A stretch of DNA of 64,000 bases from Numida meleagris (lineage: Eukaryota; Chordata; Aves; Galliformes; Numididae). Positions 1 to 12,121 of the stretch are shown piece after piece. The notes beneath the pieces are model-generated. The model was not told the origin of the DNA. It was given only the letters and a program-made list of their open reading frames with translations, and did no database searches. Where the stretch lies: the NCBI RefSeq assembly GCF_002078875.1, contig NC_034412.1, forward strand, positions 33,140,841 through 33,204,840. The letters are read 5' to 3'. The translations under genes and the position numbers were made by a program. How positions within the stretch are numbered: position 1 is the first letter of the stretch; every line of letters begins with the position of its first letter.

Positions 1-3000
1 TCACTACCAGCTCTGGACAACAATTTTCAATAGCAGGTGTCCTAATCACCTTAATGGTACAAGATAAGCCTGAAATACCATCATGTGGGGTGTACAAGAG
101 GAAAGGGATTTTTGGGATTATCTAGCTAGGATAATGCTGCAGGAGACACCACACTGCTGGGAAAAATGCACTGTTTCCTAACGCAGACAAGAGCTGCTCA
201 AACTGTGCCCATTCAGCACTTTGAGAACTGTCTGCATAATAATGGATGCAGCTTGGTGAAATTCCTAAAAGGTGGGGCATAAACACACACAAACCACTAA
301 TAACTGTCACATAGAATTGCCTCATCTTCTAGCAAAGAGAAGCTATTATAAGCACAGCAAAGAAGCGTTCTCTTTATATTTATGAACACCGTTTTATCAG
401 GTTAAGCGTTAAAGAAGTGAAAGCTATCAGCTCTTCACACATCAAGGTCTCAACACACAGTACTTCAGTGTTCAGTACTCACACACCATGCTCCGCAATC
501 TCAGTTCATCTGTTAAGACACTATTTACATAGCAACTTAAAATGTTTATTCATAGGCACACGCTGTGTAAGTAATACTCTCAGACATGGACAATTCCCTG
601 GTTAAATAAAACTACCTCATAGCTTGCTGAGCCTGCCACTGCATCAGTCATGCATATCTGTGTCAATCAAAGCAGGTCAAAGACCTGAGTTCATTCAGAG
701 GTTCTGCCTTCCCACTTCACTTTGACTGACATCTCATTTGCAAGATATTTTTCACCTCGCCAACATATCGAGATTACAAGTTACATTAGAGAATAAGAGA
801 CTTACAATTTGGATGCTAAAAATTAATAAAGAACCTGAAGGAGTGGGAGAAATTGGTGAGAAAGATGAACGCACTTAACACTTTCATTTCCTTTTAGTGC
901 CGTGAAGCATGTTCATTTTCCTAGTGTTTTTAAAAGAAAACCTTATGAGAAAAATAACTTTAAGGAAAATATCAGTAGAATTAACTTACAAAATGTATTC
1001 AGAGTATCTTCTATGTAGTTTCGAAATGCTAAAGATTGGATATTGAAAGTAGGTTCTGACGAGTTAATTCACCAGAAGGTTTGTTTGTAGAGTTCAGTCA
1101 CCTACTATTTTCCCTACGAAAAGGGCTTGTTTACATAACAAAAAGAACTTAAACCATGGCTATATTGAGGACATCAGTTCAAGTCTGGCTCAAAGACTTG
1201 ACAAAGTATCAGAAGACAGCCCTTGATTCTTGTCCTGCAATCAGCTAGAAAATCCCTCTTCTGCCTGAAGAGAAAGGCCTTCCTCTCTTATATTTGTTTA
1301 CTCTCACCCGCCAGCATGATTCAGCCAGACCCTTGCAGATATTAACTCTTTAGGGTTCGTATTTCTTCCACAAAACCCAGACTTTTACAGAAAGGAACAA
1401 GGAAAGGAGGTGCTGAGTTTACAACTGAGGTTTCACTAGTTTCGATCACCTCGATAGAAAAAGAAATCTCACTTTTTTTGGTAGTCATTTATGCCATTAC
1501 AGCTTGGATGTGAAACAAGACAATTCTGATCTGATCGAATTTATTATCTCTTCTCACTCAACTTGCACCAGCTAAGTGACTGCAGAAGGTCCAGGGCAAT
1601 GACAGCCAGGCCCACTGGGCACTGATGCGTTTCTATAATCTCAGAAAGAGGATTAAGCAGTTGACCTTGCGGAGAAAAAGCTGCTCTTCCTGGTTTATTA
1701 ACTCATTTAAAAAAAAATATTTTGATTTAGGCATAAAATCTGGTCAATTTAAAGTTTTTTCCTTTTCAGAATTGAACGGAAGGTGAGAGAGTTGTTAACA
1801 GCCAACCAGAATAAGTTGCAGTTGCCACTGAATATACTCAGTCACAAGTGTGGGAAATCTTTATTAGTTATTTATTTTCATTCATTCTAGATATGCTCAG
1901 AATAAAAGTTGTTTCCAGAACAGCACAAGAGAACAAATGAAAGAAAGTTTCATTTGTTCAGAAAGCAAAGTTATTTAAGGAATTCCATCTACATTTATTT
2001 TTGCTCTGTAGAAAGGTTGCATCTTGCTGGTGGAGTTACTCTTGCGCATATAAAAGCATGGGTGATGGAATATGCTAGATCAAGTCTGAAAATACAGTAT
2101 ATTTACATAAACATACCAAAAAATGTGTGAACAAATCAACTCAACATTTTCCCATGAAATGAATCAGTGTGGACATCTTTAGAAGAAAATAGTGAATTTC
2201 ACTGGAAGTGATTATTTTTGTCTTTCCTAATGCAGTCTGTGATTGAAATATATTCACAGAAACAGTTGATTTACTGCATAAACAAAGTGACTTGAATTCT
2301 GCATACTATGCTTTTGACAAATTTCACAACAATGAAGATTTGCACTACATTCGGAGGAGGTTAATTAATTATCGGTAGACAACTTCTACAGGCAAAGATA
2401 CATGCTAAGAACTCCTCCCCCTTTGTCTGCTCACCTCTCCTCCAAACCATTGTTAAAAACAAATGGAATGAGTAAATACAATAAAGTGTTTTAAAATAGA
2501 AATCGAAGGTTGAGTAGAAAAAAAGACGAAAGAAAGCCTTACCCAGTATGTGGTATGTTGCTGGAAGACTTAAGATGCACTCTGTGTTTTCCAGTAACCC
2601 ACTATTTGAAGACAGGCATGATTACAAGAGGCTCAAATTATCAACGTCCTACAGACATAATAGCATCCATTTTTATCCCAATCCCACAGTTACAGTTCTG
2701 GTCTTTTAATTACTTAAAAAGTAGAAATTGATTAAATCAAATCACCTAACATAGTACTGCTTTAAACCACTGTAGCTTCCAGAACACTTAACAAATAAAT
2801 AGGAAGGGGGAAGTGTAAAGATGGAAGAAAATAAGCAGCAAAACACTAAGTTGTTTAAAACACAATCCTGACAAAACAACAAGTTTGTTTTTCATTATCT
2901 TTGATGTTGTAGCCAAGCCATTAATCCTCAAAGCAACACCCTTCTGAAACATTTTTCCCCTCATCCTTACATGTTTATTCTATTTATCAGCCATGATAAC

Positions 3001-3580
3001 GGAGAACACTGCAGCATGTCAGGATGATTATTGTATGAAGCTGTATGCTCTATATAAGGTACGTTCCTTTTAATTATTTAAAGTTTCCAAACTTGGACTG
3101 ATTGCTTAGAACTCCTTTATGGAACAAAAACCAAAATGAAGAAACAAAAACACCACCTTGCAACAATATTAAGTGACCAGAAATAACTTTGCAGAATTCC
3201 CAATAACTACAAAATCATCTAGTAAATATTCTCATTCAAATTATTTTTACTATTTCATCTATCTTCATTGTCTTTCTCAAAAAACAATATAGGGAGAAAT
3301 ACAAAGAACTGCATGAAGAATGTAAAAGCATATATATTCATCACATCCTTTCTACAAAAGAACATTAAAAACAAGAAAGTAAAAAAGAATTGTATCTTTT
3401 TTCTACACTTGCTAAGTATTGCAACTTTTAAATGACAGTGCATTAAATCCATGAATTTTTGACTCCCAGTTCAGAAGCCCAGGCAAGAAGCAAGTAATAT
3501 CTGCCTGCAAATTAAGTATTTAAGTCTCAGAAAATGCAGAGAGTGAAGGAGGAAAGAGCAAAATATGGTTTCAAACAAAA
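1..3580. other. Unique AT-rich DNA, no gene seen
   Basis: I see no exon-like open frame, RNA gene or recognisable transposon here. The open frames on both strands are under 75 codons, overlap one another and carry no recognisable domain. Short homopolymer runs are the only low-complexity sequence. Consistent with intron or intergenic DNA. Confidence 0.6.
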
Positions 3581-3586
3581 AATAAT

Positions 3587-4063
3587 GGACGTGGGTTAAT
3601 GGGGCAAGGAAACCTAGAAGTCGCTGATTGGGTGTTAGAACTGAACTGGAGACTACATCCTGAAGAAAAAAAAAAACAGTTGAAGCTTGATCACCCTCTT
3701 CAATCGTGCCAAGGTCAAGAGTATACAGTGAGGAAGAGATATGGCCTTCAGCCCCATGACCCCCGAAGACAACCACCACGAGGCATTAAGCATGCTCAAG
3801 GGGCATGATTAGGGTGGAGCGTATTATAATGATTTATTGGATTTAATTGTAATAGTCCCTCCCACCAATAGTCCCTCCCTCCCTCAAGAATGCTATGAAC
3901 ATGTATGCCTTTGATCTTTAAATATGGAAGTTTCCTGCCTTTTGATGTGCAAGCTAGGTAGGGAATACCCCGCTTGCACGTGGCATGTGAGCACAGCACC
4001 GTAATAAACATACCTGCGTTACAATCTTCCTGGTTGTAAAGTTTGTTTCTGCAAGTCGTGAGA
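3587..4063 (+). mobile_element. Probable endogenous-retrovirus LTR (solo or fragment)
   Basis: The stretch is more GC-rich than its flanks and has the layout of a plus-strand LTR. It runs from a U3-like part with C-rich direct repeats (CCCTCCC units near 3856-3885), through a TATA-like TTTAAATATGG near 3917, to a polyadenylation signal AATAAA at about 4003 followed by a U5-like tail ending near the GTCGTGAGA at about 4055. The order and wording resemble avian ERV LTRs that I recall. I could not fix exact TG/CA termini or a target-site duplication, so both ends are approximate. A 69-codon open frame inside (3599-3808) is probably not a gene. The family is unassigned. Confidence 0.5.
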
Positions 4064-6520
4064 AAGCAGAGAGAATACCAACCCAAACAACAGCAATCAA
4101 ACTTGCAAGAAAATAAAACTAGAACCCCAGAGAACATCAATCACATACTTGATCATCAGCCAAAAATAGCTTATCTTCTGTTACTCTGCCCCTCAGGCAT
4201 TTACCTGGTATCTTTATCACAACTGATTCTCAAGTCCCACAGACAAACAAGATAGCCGATACATAGCAGCCAATAAACACATCCATTAGCTAAATAAAAC
4301 CTCATATTCCTGCAATTCACTGCAAAGCCCTGGTAGCAGCTGCATCACATTTTCACCAGTTCACTCCGCCCATCCTTCACAATGGGGCTTCAGCTGTCTT
4401 GCTATTATTATCTTGCATGCACATGAAGGTTCCCAGGTGCTATGCTCTCAGGTTTTTGAACTTTCTCTCCTGCCCACAGTAATAACCCAATTAGAAGTTG
4501 GTGTCTAATCTTTAAGACAGCTGATACCTGGGTTTATTTTCTATCACTGAAGAAACAAGAATTTAACTTTATGACCTATTCCATTGTCTACACTCATTGT
4601 TCTCCTTCCAGGAAGGAAGGTCTTTCAGCATTTGATGCTGAAAGGCTAAGCTGTCTCATCTTGCCTGCTTACTACCTGAAAAAATACCGGCCACTCAAGT
4701 ATCAACATTGACTGCCAGTTGCTCTTCATAGAGAAACTCAGTATGAAGCTTTTTGCCACAGAATGAACAGCATACTAACCTTAAAGACATCTCTTAGCCA
4801 CTTCCAGAAGCACTGCATTTCTATTACATGAAATAGTTATTTTGCCCTTTTTTTTTTCCTCCTCTCTTGTCTACTGTCTTAGGCAACTTTTCAGACTTCC
4901 TTTATGATTTGCTGGACATGTGCAGTTTGTAAAATCAAAGGAGCACTTGCAGAACTACACACACAGCTTTACAAAAAGTTTCAAGTTCTATTTGCTTGTA
5001 GTGTGCTACATGCAGTAGTCAGCAACTCCTCTCAAAGCATCACAAAGAACACAAGGCTTCAGCAATAACTGATGCCTTTAAAGTGTACTCTTAACACACA
5101 AATAAAAGTATTCTGGGCAAAATATCAACCTAAATAACAAATAAAAGAGAGTAATATTGGAACAATGTGAAGACCACATGCCTCAAGTGGAGCACATAGA
5201 ACAGAGAACGTGCAGCATCCTTCCTTCTCTACAAAGAGACGAACAATCAATACAAACCATGAATAAAGCAGAAATGAGTAAACTTTCAGGAGTGAAGGAA
5301 ATATTTTAGAACAGACACCCTTCATTCAAGTAACAAAGGATTCACTATCACCAATCTGTGAATGTTAATCATAGAATTACAATTAGTTTCCCATCCGCAG
5401 AAAATTTACTGTTAATGTCTTCCAATTTTTGATATGACAAAATGATTTCTTAGTTAAGTGTTTAGTCAGAGAATAGCAGAAATCTCTTTTATGTAAATGT
5501 TATTTGCAAGAAATAGTAGATGTAAGATGAAATCCAGCATGGGAATTGGGTTTTCAACCATTTTTCAGAAGTTCACAGTTCCAGAACAATGGCCCAGACT
5601 TCCACTCTTGTAGTCAATATCACCTCTAAAACATCATAAAGAACACATTGCTTCTGCACTACCTGATACCTCATCACAAACAAATGTAGCACGTGGCATA
5701 AGTATTACTCACCTGCTACTTCTTTTCCTCTTCATCTCCAATAAATAAAATTATATTACTAAACACATAGCCACAAGCAAATGTTGCTGTAGTTATATTT
5801 TCAGTGTAAGTTCTAAAGAACAATCATACCAAACACCAAACCCTGGAGATTCTCAAACCTTCAAGTTGAATTAAGAACATAAATCCACACAGGATAGGCC
5901 CCTGAGAAGAGAGTCACATAGATCTGTAGTGAAGTGTACCTGCCCCTGAGAGACCTTTACTGTCATTCTACAAACAACAGCAAAATAAATGAAAAATGAA
6001 AAAAGGGACTAGCCCAAACTCCACTGTGACATGCTGGCAACATCTCAGAATTTAATGGATGTAATTATAAAATAAATGAGATCACCTGTGCATGACTGTT
6101 GTAATTTTAACCTGCAGGTGGCTGGGCACCATACAGAACTTTACTCCTCCTAATAGAGGTGACAAAGTACTTGAAACTCAAGAAGAATGAGAGTCATAAA
6201 TTAGAAACACAGAAAATCACAAAGTCATGAAGAAGCTTTTGTTTATGAACCTCAAGATGCAATAACATAATTTGTTCTGTAAAACCTCCTACTCCTAGCA
6301 AGCAGAGTTAAAGTTTTTAGTGTTGAAGCACTACATATGACAATTTTTCCCCTAGAAAAAGGCAAACACACTTAACAGTCCCTTTCTTTCACTTAAAAAG
6401 AATGATTAGAAATCATTTTTCTTTTCTCCAAGTCTGAAACAAGCTGAGAAAAATCGGTGTTGTTACCAAGACAACAAAAAAGATATCAAGATACCTTGTT
6501 AAGTTCATAAACAGATTTGT
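4064..6520. other. Unique AT-rich DNA, no gene seen
   Basis: No recognisable gene or repeat. A T-run near 4849-4858 and short open frames (the longest about 70 codons) carry no domain signature. Confidence 0.55.
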
Positions 6521-6524
6521 GTTT

Positions 6525-6953
6525 ACAGTAACACTCCAAGTCCTCTAATGACACCAAGCTGAGTGATGCAGTTGACATGCTGGAGGTAAGGAATACCATC
6601 CAGAGGGATCTTGACAGGCTTGAGATGTGAGCCTTTGTGAACAACGTGGTTAAACAAGACCAGGTATAAGGTTCTGTACCTCAGAAAGAACGATCCCAAA
6701 CATGAATATAGGTGGGGCAACTATTGGATAGAGAACCGCTCTACAGAAAAAGACTTAGCTATATTAATCGAAGAAAAGCTCAATGAGAGCCAATAGTGTG
6801 TGCTTGCAGTCCAGAAATTCAACTGAAATCTGGTCTGCATCAATGGAAGCGTAGCTAGAAGATCAAGGGAGCTGACTGTCTCCCTCTAATCTGCACTCAC
6901 AAAACCCCACCTGCAGAACTGTGTGCAGGCCTGGGGCCTCCACCATTTACTAT
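6525..6953 (+). mobile_element. Old CR1 LINE fragment, 3' part of the reverse-transcriptase ORF
   Basis: The sequence aligns by eye, in order, with the region of avian CR1 ORF2 downstream of the catalytic motif. It starts with a segment encoding the equivalent of DDTKL (CTAATGACACCAAGCTGAG) and runs through the stretches equivalent to AIQRDLDRLE, EKDL and QCALA to the R-P-H-L-Q-Y/N-C-V-Q region near 6905-6935 (CCCCACCTGCAGAACTGTGTG). Many stops and small indels break the frame, so it is a dead fossil copy. Both ends are truncated and the typical 3' tail is absent, so it is an internal fragment. Confidence 0.85.
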
Positions 6954-9932
6954 TCATTTTATCATTACGTCATGATAAATATGAGTTTAACCAAAACAGT
7001 TTGCTTTGCATCAATCCCACTGTAGTCAGTGGATTAGAGAAACATTTTAATTTTGTCCAGTAGCATTGCATAATTTACATTTAATTATTCTTCTGCTCAC
7101 ATCGTTGTTGACACTTCAAATGATTATGATTTGAAGGAAGCTTCGTAAGACACAACATCAGATGTATGTTCAGTTTGCCCATAAATCATATAAGAAATCA
7201 CATGATATACCCAGGGCTGAGCAATTTCATCTTTTGAATCCTCTACTCCAAATAAAAAACAAATTTCATCCAAACACTTCAGAGTTATTTTTCTTGTATT
7301 TCTGAGGAAGCTTCCAGAAGGGCACAAAGACAGGAAAGGCAGCAGGGTCATCCACAGCTCCTAAATCTTTAGCACCATGTCACAGCTGAAGGGTATTACT
7401 AACCTTCACAGGTGAGGTAAATTTAATGTTTTGAGTTCTAATCTGATGGTAAACCAGAGTAAGAAATAAAATAGGAGTTGGAACTTGCTCATCTCCTAAG
7501 TCTGATGCCATTAAAATAGTTTGTTTTCTATATCATAGGGTGAATAATTTAATTAAGACAAGGAAAAACAAACAGTATCATTAAAAAATTTTGAACATAC
7601 CCTTAAGATAAAGAGAACTGGAGATCATTATGGAGCCTGTAGGTCATTCTTTTTTCCCTCCAGAATTGCTGAAAATTGATATTTTATAATGCATGCGCTT
7701 AAATATAAGTAAGTTCACCTTGAAAAATCTCTCCCTGATAATGTCTTCACTCAAAGTTTTTTCTACTTTTTCTTAATTAGCAATAGAAGCAACAATCAAA
7801 GATTTTAAGAGAAACGCCATTACTAATATTTTTAAGGTAACTGGATCTAGATTCTATGCATTCAAGTAACAGTTGCTTTTCTGCAAATATATATGTGTTC
7901 CTGTAATTACATTCAAAGCTCACTATGCTATATGATCTGTAGCAGTGGAAGATAAAAACTTTATGAAAATGTTCAATCAAACCAGATGACTTGGGGAGAA
8001 AAATCACTTGAAGTGAAGAATGGTTTTAGAAAGTAAATGCCAAAGCCTGATATCGTGAAAGAAACAGTGCATAATCACTCACGTTTTACTTCCACTTCAT
8101 GGACAACTATGGCAGCATATTTTATAATACTTATACTTTCAAAATTCATTTTTTAGTACTATTGTCTTAAGGACTGCCTTAATAGAATTGCATTGCTTAT
8201 GCATTTCTCCTGTTTTTGTTATAAATTGTAATGTAAACACCAGAATAAAGTGTCAAATTAAGCAAAAATATCCAGACCCTACTTCCTGCTTTTAAAAATC
8301 ATACTTAACTTCTGAAATTCATGCCCTGCTAGATACTTTATTGGAATAACAGACAATGCAATTAAGCACATAAACAAGGAGACCTTACACAAATAAAGAA
8401 GGAATTAGAAAGATGTTTGGCAACAACAAAGTATCAAATTCTTCCTTGGTGTGGTCCTAACCGAAAACCCTAATTTCTGGTGAAAAATTATCTCAAAAAT
8501 ATGTTTTAAAAGATTCCTATATTCTCATCCTCAATAACATCCTTTATTTAAAAATATTAAAGAAGAGATGAGCAAACACTGTCATTATCTTCCACCCCAT
8601 GTACTTCACTTCTGTAATGCTGTAACACGATAGAAAGCACAACAATGAAAGTAGGGCAGCAAATCCCTAGGCTGCAACAAGTGATGAAAGGCTCAAAGGC
8701 AGCAGCCACAGAAACAATGGAAGGAAAAAAAACAACAAACAAACAAACAAAAAAAAACCAGGTGCTCAGTCACTGTTTGAGGCTGTGACTTAGCATTTCT
8801 GCTACAACTTCATTTTACATCTGAATGCTTCTTTACAGGTCTGTGGTTTGTTGTACTGTTCTATTGAGTCAGAATTAACAATATTGTCTAGATTACTGCT
8901 AACGTAACACAAACAGCAATAAATCTGTGAGGTAGCCAGAAAATAAATGATGTGAAGAAGCAACAGTCTGCAGCCCCTTCTCAACATCTTGCCTAAAAAC
9001 TGAAACATTAAATCTGAGATAAAGTCTACAGGTGTGGCTTATTTCTAATTCTGCACTTAAAAATGATTAAGCCTTGTCTATGAAGAAAAGTCTTTGTAAG
9101 GAAATGCCTATAGTGCTTTTATAATCAAAGTTATATAAAAAGGAATATGTAAGTCAAATGTACTTTTGATAATATGTGTCACTAGCCTGACCAAAGTATT
9201 TGTCAGAGTGCATTAACTTACTCCCTTTTAAAAACAATAAATATCTGGAATCACACTTTTCTTCTAGAAATGTAGAATTAAAATACCCTAAAAACGTTCT
9301 TTCATCTTAAAGCAATTGGTAAAATTACTTCTGGTTTCAAGAAAAATCAAGTAATCTTTATATACTGTTAGAGGTACATACATTCTTTCCATTCTCAGAA
9401 AGTTTACATAAATTTAACTTTGAGCTATCGGGGACTTGTTCTGAGAAAACAAGATAGCATTGAATAGCATTGTGATTATTTCCTCTGGACATCACTGCAT
9501 AGGAATGTAATGCTCAAAACATGACTTAACATAATTATACACCAACTATGCAGATCTATATATATATACATGTGTGTATTTATATGTATATAGTGTTGAT
9601 GGCCCAAACAACACAGGAATGGATGAATCTTTTTATTTCTACAAATAGAAACTGATGGATCTGGGAACTTTGCAGCATTACGGCCCCTGAAATTCTGCTC
9701 TTTGTTGGCAGAGAATTTCATATGTCTATAGCAGGTACTTCTTTAACGCTGAAATTTAAAAATAATTAAATTAAAACAAATTTAGATATAAATAATTTCC
9801 AGTGTCTTGGACGATGACAAAAGCAAACAGTGGAATCTAGACTGCATGTAATCTAAAATAAAAGAAAACTGAATTAGCTAAATCATCATACTGAAAGCCT
9901 GAGAATTATTTTTAATTTCTGCTTTCTCTTTC
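6954..9932. other. Unique AT-rich DNA, no gene seen
   Basis: No recognisable gene or transposon. Contents are AT-rich single-copy sequence with small A-rich runs, such as the AAAC-type run at 8728-8759. Open frames are short and without domains. Confidence 0.55.
9553..9592. repeat. TA/TG-rich simple sequence
   Basis: Alternating TA steps followed by GTGTGTAT and ATATGTATATAG; a short, impure dinucleotide repeat. Confidence 0.6.
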
Positions 9933-9933
9933 C

Positions 9934-10020
9934 TATCATAGAATCATTCTGGAATCATTAAGATTGAAAAAGATCTCCAAGATAATCTAGTGCAACCATC
10001 ATATCTAATAATGTCTGGAA
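9934..10020 (-). mobile_element. CR1 LINE 3' tail, antisense
   Basis: The plus strand starts with ATCATAGAATCATT and continues with a segment matching the inverted 3' end of avian CR1 (GAATCATTAAGATTGAAAAAGATCTCCAAGAT in shortened form, then a stretch equivalent to CTAGTCCAACC). This is the usual appearance of a severely 5'-truncated CR1 on the minus strand. Only about 85 bp remain. Confidence 0.65.
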
Positions 10021-10028
10021 AAATGTAA

Positions 10029-10043
10029 AAAAAAAAAAAAAAA
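10029..10043 (+). repeat. Poly(A) run just beyond the CR1 tail
   Basis: An A-run of about 15 bases. CR1 elements do not end in poly(A), so this is probably independent low-complexity sequence. Confidence 0.6.
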
Positions 10044-11497
10044 CCTCTAAATTGCTTTTTGGTTGCTTGGTTTAATTTGGTTTTGGGCCTCAGATTAAAT
10101 CCCTAACAACTCAGCAATATATTTTGCTCTGTTTAAAATGAAAACCAGGTAATTTGACAATTAAATTATTTGTATTTTCTGCAGTTCCTGAAAAAAAGAT
10201 GAAGCCATTGGTCTGCCTTAGAGAAAGAGAGAGCAGAAATGTTTAGAGAGCGAGCATAGAATGTGACCACCATATGTAATGTTCTCCCTGTGTTCCTCGG
10301 CATTCAAATTGAATTAGGGACCTAAAATATACATACCTGCCTGTTTCTGTTATTACCTGTGCATGAATCTTCTATCCACCTCTAACTGTGCTTTCAATCT
10401 ACTGAATGTTTACCATCAGGAGTTTTCTGAATAAAAGAAAGGGAAAAAATTCTAACATCTTTCCTCTAATTTAGTCATACCTCCTAGTAGTGTCAGTGAT
10501 TGTCCTCTAGTTTTAGTTCTGTGAAATGTGAACAATAGTTCAGAATTTACCACCAGCCTGGTCTTGTAAATCTTGATAGTATCCACTCTCTCTTCTCTTT
10601 TCCTTAGCTAAAAAGTTCCTCAAAATGTTTTAATCAAGCCAGTCCAGAAGAGATTGTTAAACTAGAATACTTCTGTACAAAAATAAATTGCTACAAACAC
10701 AAGCATTCTAATTTTTTTTCATTTTAAACTAAAGAAAATAGTTTTGCTAATATGGTTATGTGTAGCATTCTAGCAATTATTTTAAGAAAGATAATTTAAT
10801 TCAACATTTCAAAACAGATACCTGTAGTTTGAGGGGAAAAAAAAAAAAAAACAATTTTTTTTTAAGAATTGTTCTGTTTGCAGTAATATGATTTCTTATA
10901 AATCACAGTTGAACATTTCTTCTGTCTACTATACCTAACATCCCAATGAGTTAATTTTCTACAACAGGAGCTGAATTACTCTGCAGTCTTTCCCAAAGTC
11001 CTGGTTCCAGGATACCGTGTGTGTGTGGGGCTGTTTTGTATTTCATCATTCCTTCAGACTTTTAATTTTAGCTCTTCTTTTGATTTGCCTACTGCATTTT
11101 CTTTGATCAAATTTCCTCTGTTTGATTTTAGAGGATTTTTTTCTTCCTTCATTTCATTTGTCTGCAGTGTCTTCCAAACAACCCATAAACTGATATTTCT
11201 ATCTTTTTGTATCAGAATGGATTTTAAATTTATCAGAATGAATATTATTTTAAAAAAATTAGTAATGCACAAGAAGCTGATGACAACTCTATGAGTAAAC
11301 ATCAAGTGTATGTTCCTGTATGTCATTTGGACAGCTACTATTTAGGTGCACTGTGTTTGAAAAAAAAAAAAAAAAAAAGATAATTACAAAGGACTAACAT
11401 CCGGTTAAGACAAAATTTTTCTGAGATATTGAGATGGAATGACTCAGTTTGTACTTGGAGAAAGAGATATGCTGTGCCTTAGTGGGACTGATCCCTC
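10044..11497. other. Unique AT-rich DNA, no gene seen
   Basis: Contains A-runs near 10840-10852 and 11360-11378. Two roughly 90-codon open frames overlap on opposite strands at about 11020-11325; both are AT-driven and show no domain. I do not call either a gene. Confidence 0.5.
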
Positions 11498-11768
11498 TCA
11501 GTCCTGGTTTCAGGTGGAACAGAGTTGATTTTTCCTCCATAGTAGGTGGTATGATGCTATGCTGTGGATTTAGGAGAAAAGCAACACTGGTAACACACTG
11601 AAGGTTTAGTTCTTGTTGAGCAGTGCTGCACAGAGGCAAAGATGCCGTAGTTTCTCAGTTTCTCATACTGTTCCGCCAGTGAGGGAATCTGAAGGCCACA
11701 AGACTCTGTGAGGAAACAGAACCAGGACACCTGACCTCAACTGACCAAGGCCCTATTCCACAACGCAT

Positions 11769-11773
11769 AACGT
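11769..11773. repeat. Target-site duplication, left copy (AACGT)
   Basis: Exact match to 12117-12121; the two copies bracket the nested LTR. Confidence 0.85.
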
Positions 11774-12116
11774 TGTGGCAGAAATGCTAAGTCTAGGCTT
11801 GAACCAGTGACTGAGCACCTGGTGGGAAGGCAGGGCCAACCCAGGGGAGCTCAGATGCACAAAGTGCAACTGAGTGACCCGAAGGAGCAGAGCCAGGATC
11901 CACCCCTTCCCAGATCTCATTTAAGGGTTGGCAATGAAGGCAAGAGTTTCTTCCTGGAGATCTTTATCTACCTGAGGCCTTCCAAGGATAAGTAGATCCT
12001 TCTCTTTGTTTCTGCATTTATGGCTGCTGTATTTGAGTTTATCTTCACTTGCTGCAGAATAGGATTTTGTCACTCTGCTATTATTGCTACGTTTTTCATC
12101 ATGGTGCAATGTTACA
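11774..12116 (+). mobile_element. Solo LTR (343 bp) nested in the ERVL-like LTR
   Basis: It begins TGTGGCAG and ends GTTACA, giving TGT...ACA termini. It is flanked on both sides by the pentamer AACGT (11769-11773 and 12117-12121), an exact 5-bp target-site duplication. Removing the insert and one pentamer rejoins the ERVL-like LTR. The composition is typical of an avian LTR: a CCAACCCAGGGGAGC segment, a TATA-like ATTTAAGG near 11919, then a T-rich downstream part. No gag, pol or env is present, as expected after LTR-LTR recombination. The plus-strand direction rests on the TATA-like site and family resemblance. The family is not assigned. Confidence 0.85.
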
Positions 12117-12121
12117 AACGT
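12117..12121. repeat. Target-site duplication, right copy (AACGT)
   Basis: Exact match to 11769-11773. Confidence 0.85.

Noticed and set aside
11019..11326. Two roughly 90-codon frames on opposite strands
   Set aside because: They overlap each other in AT-rich sequence, are rich in Phe/Lys/Ile, and have no recognisable family.
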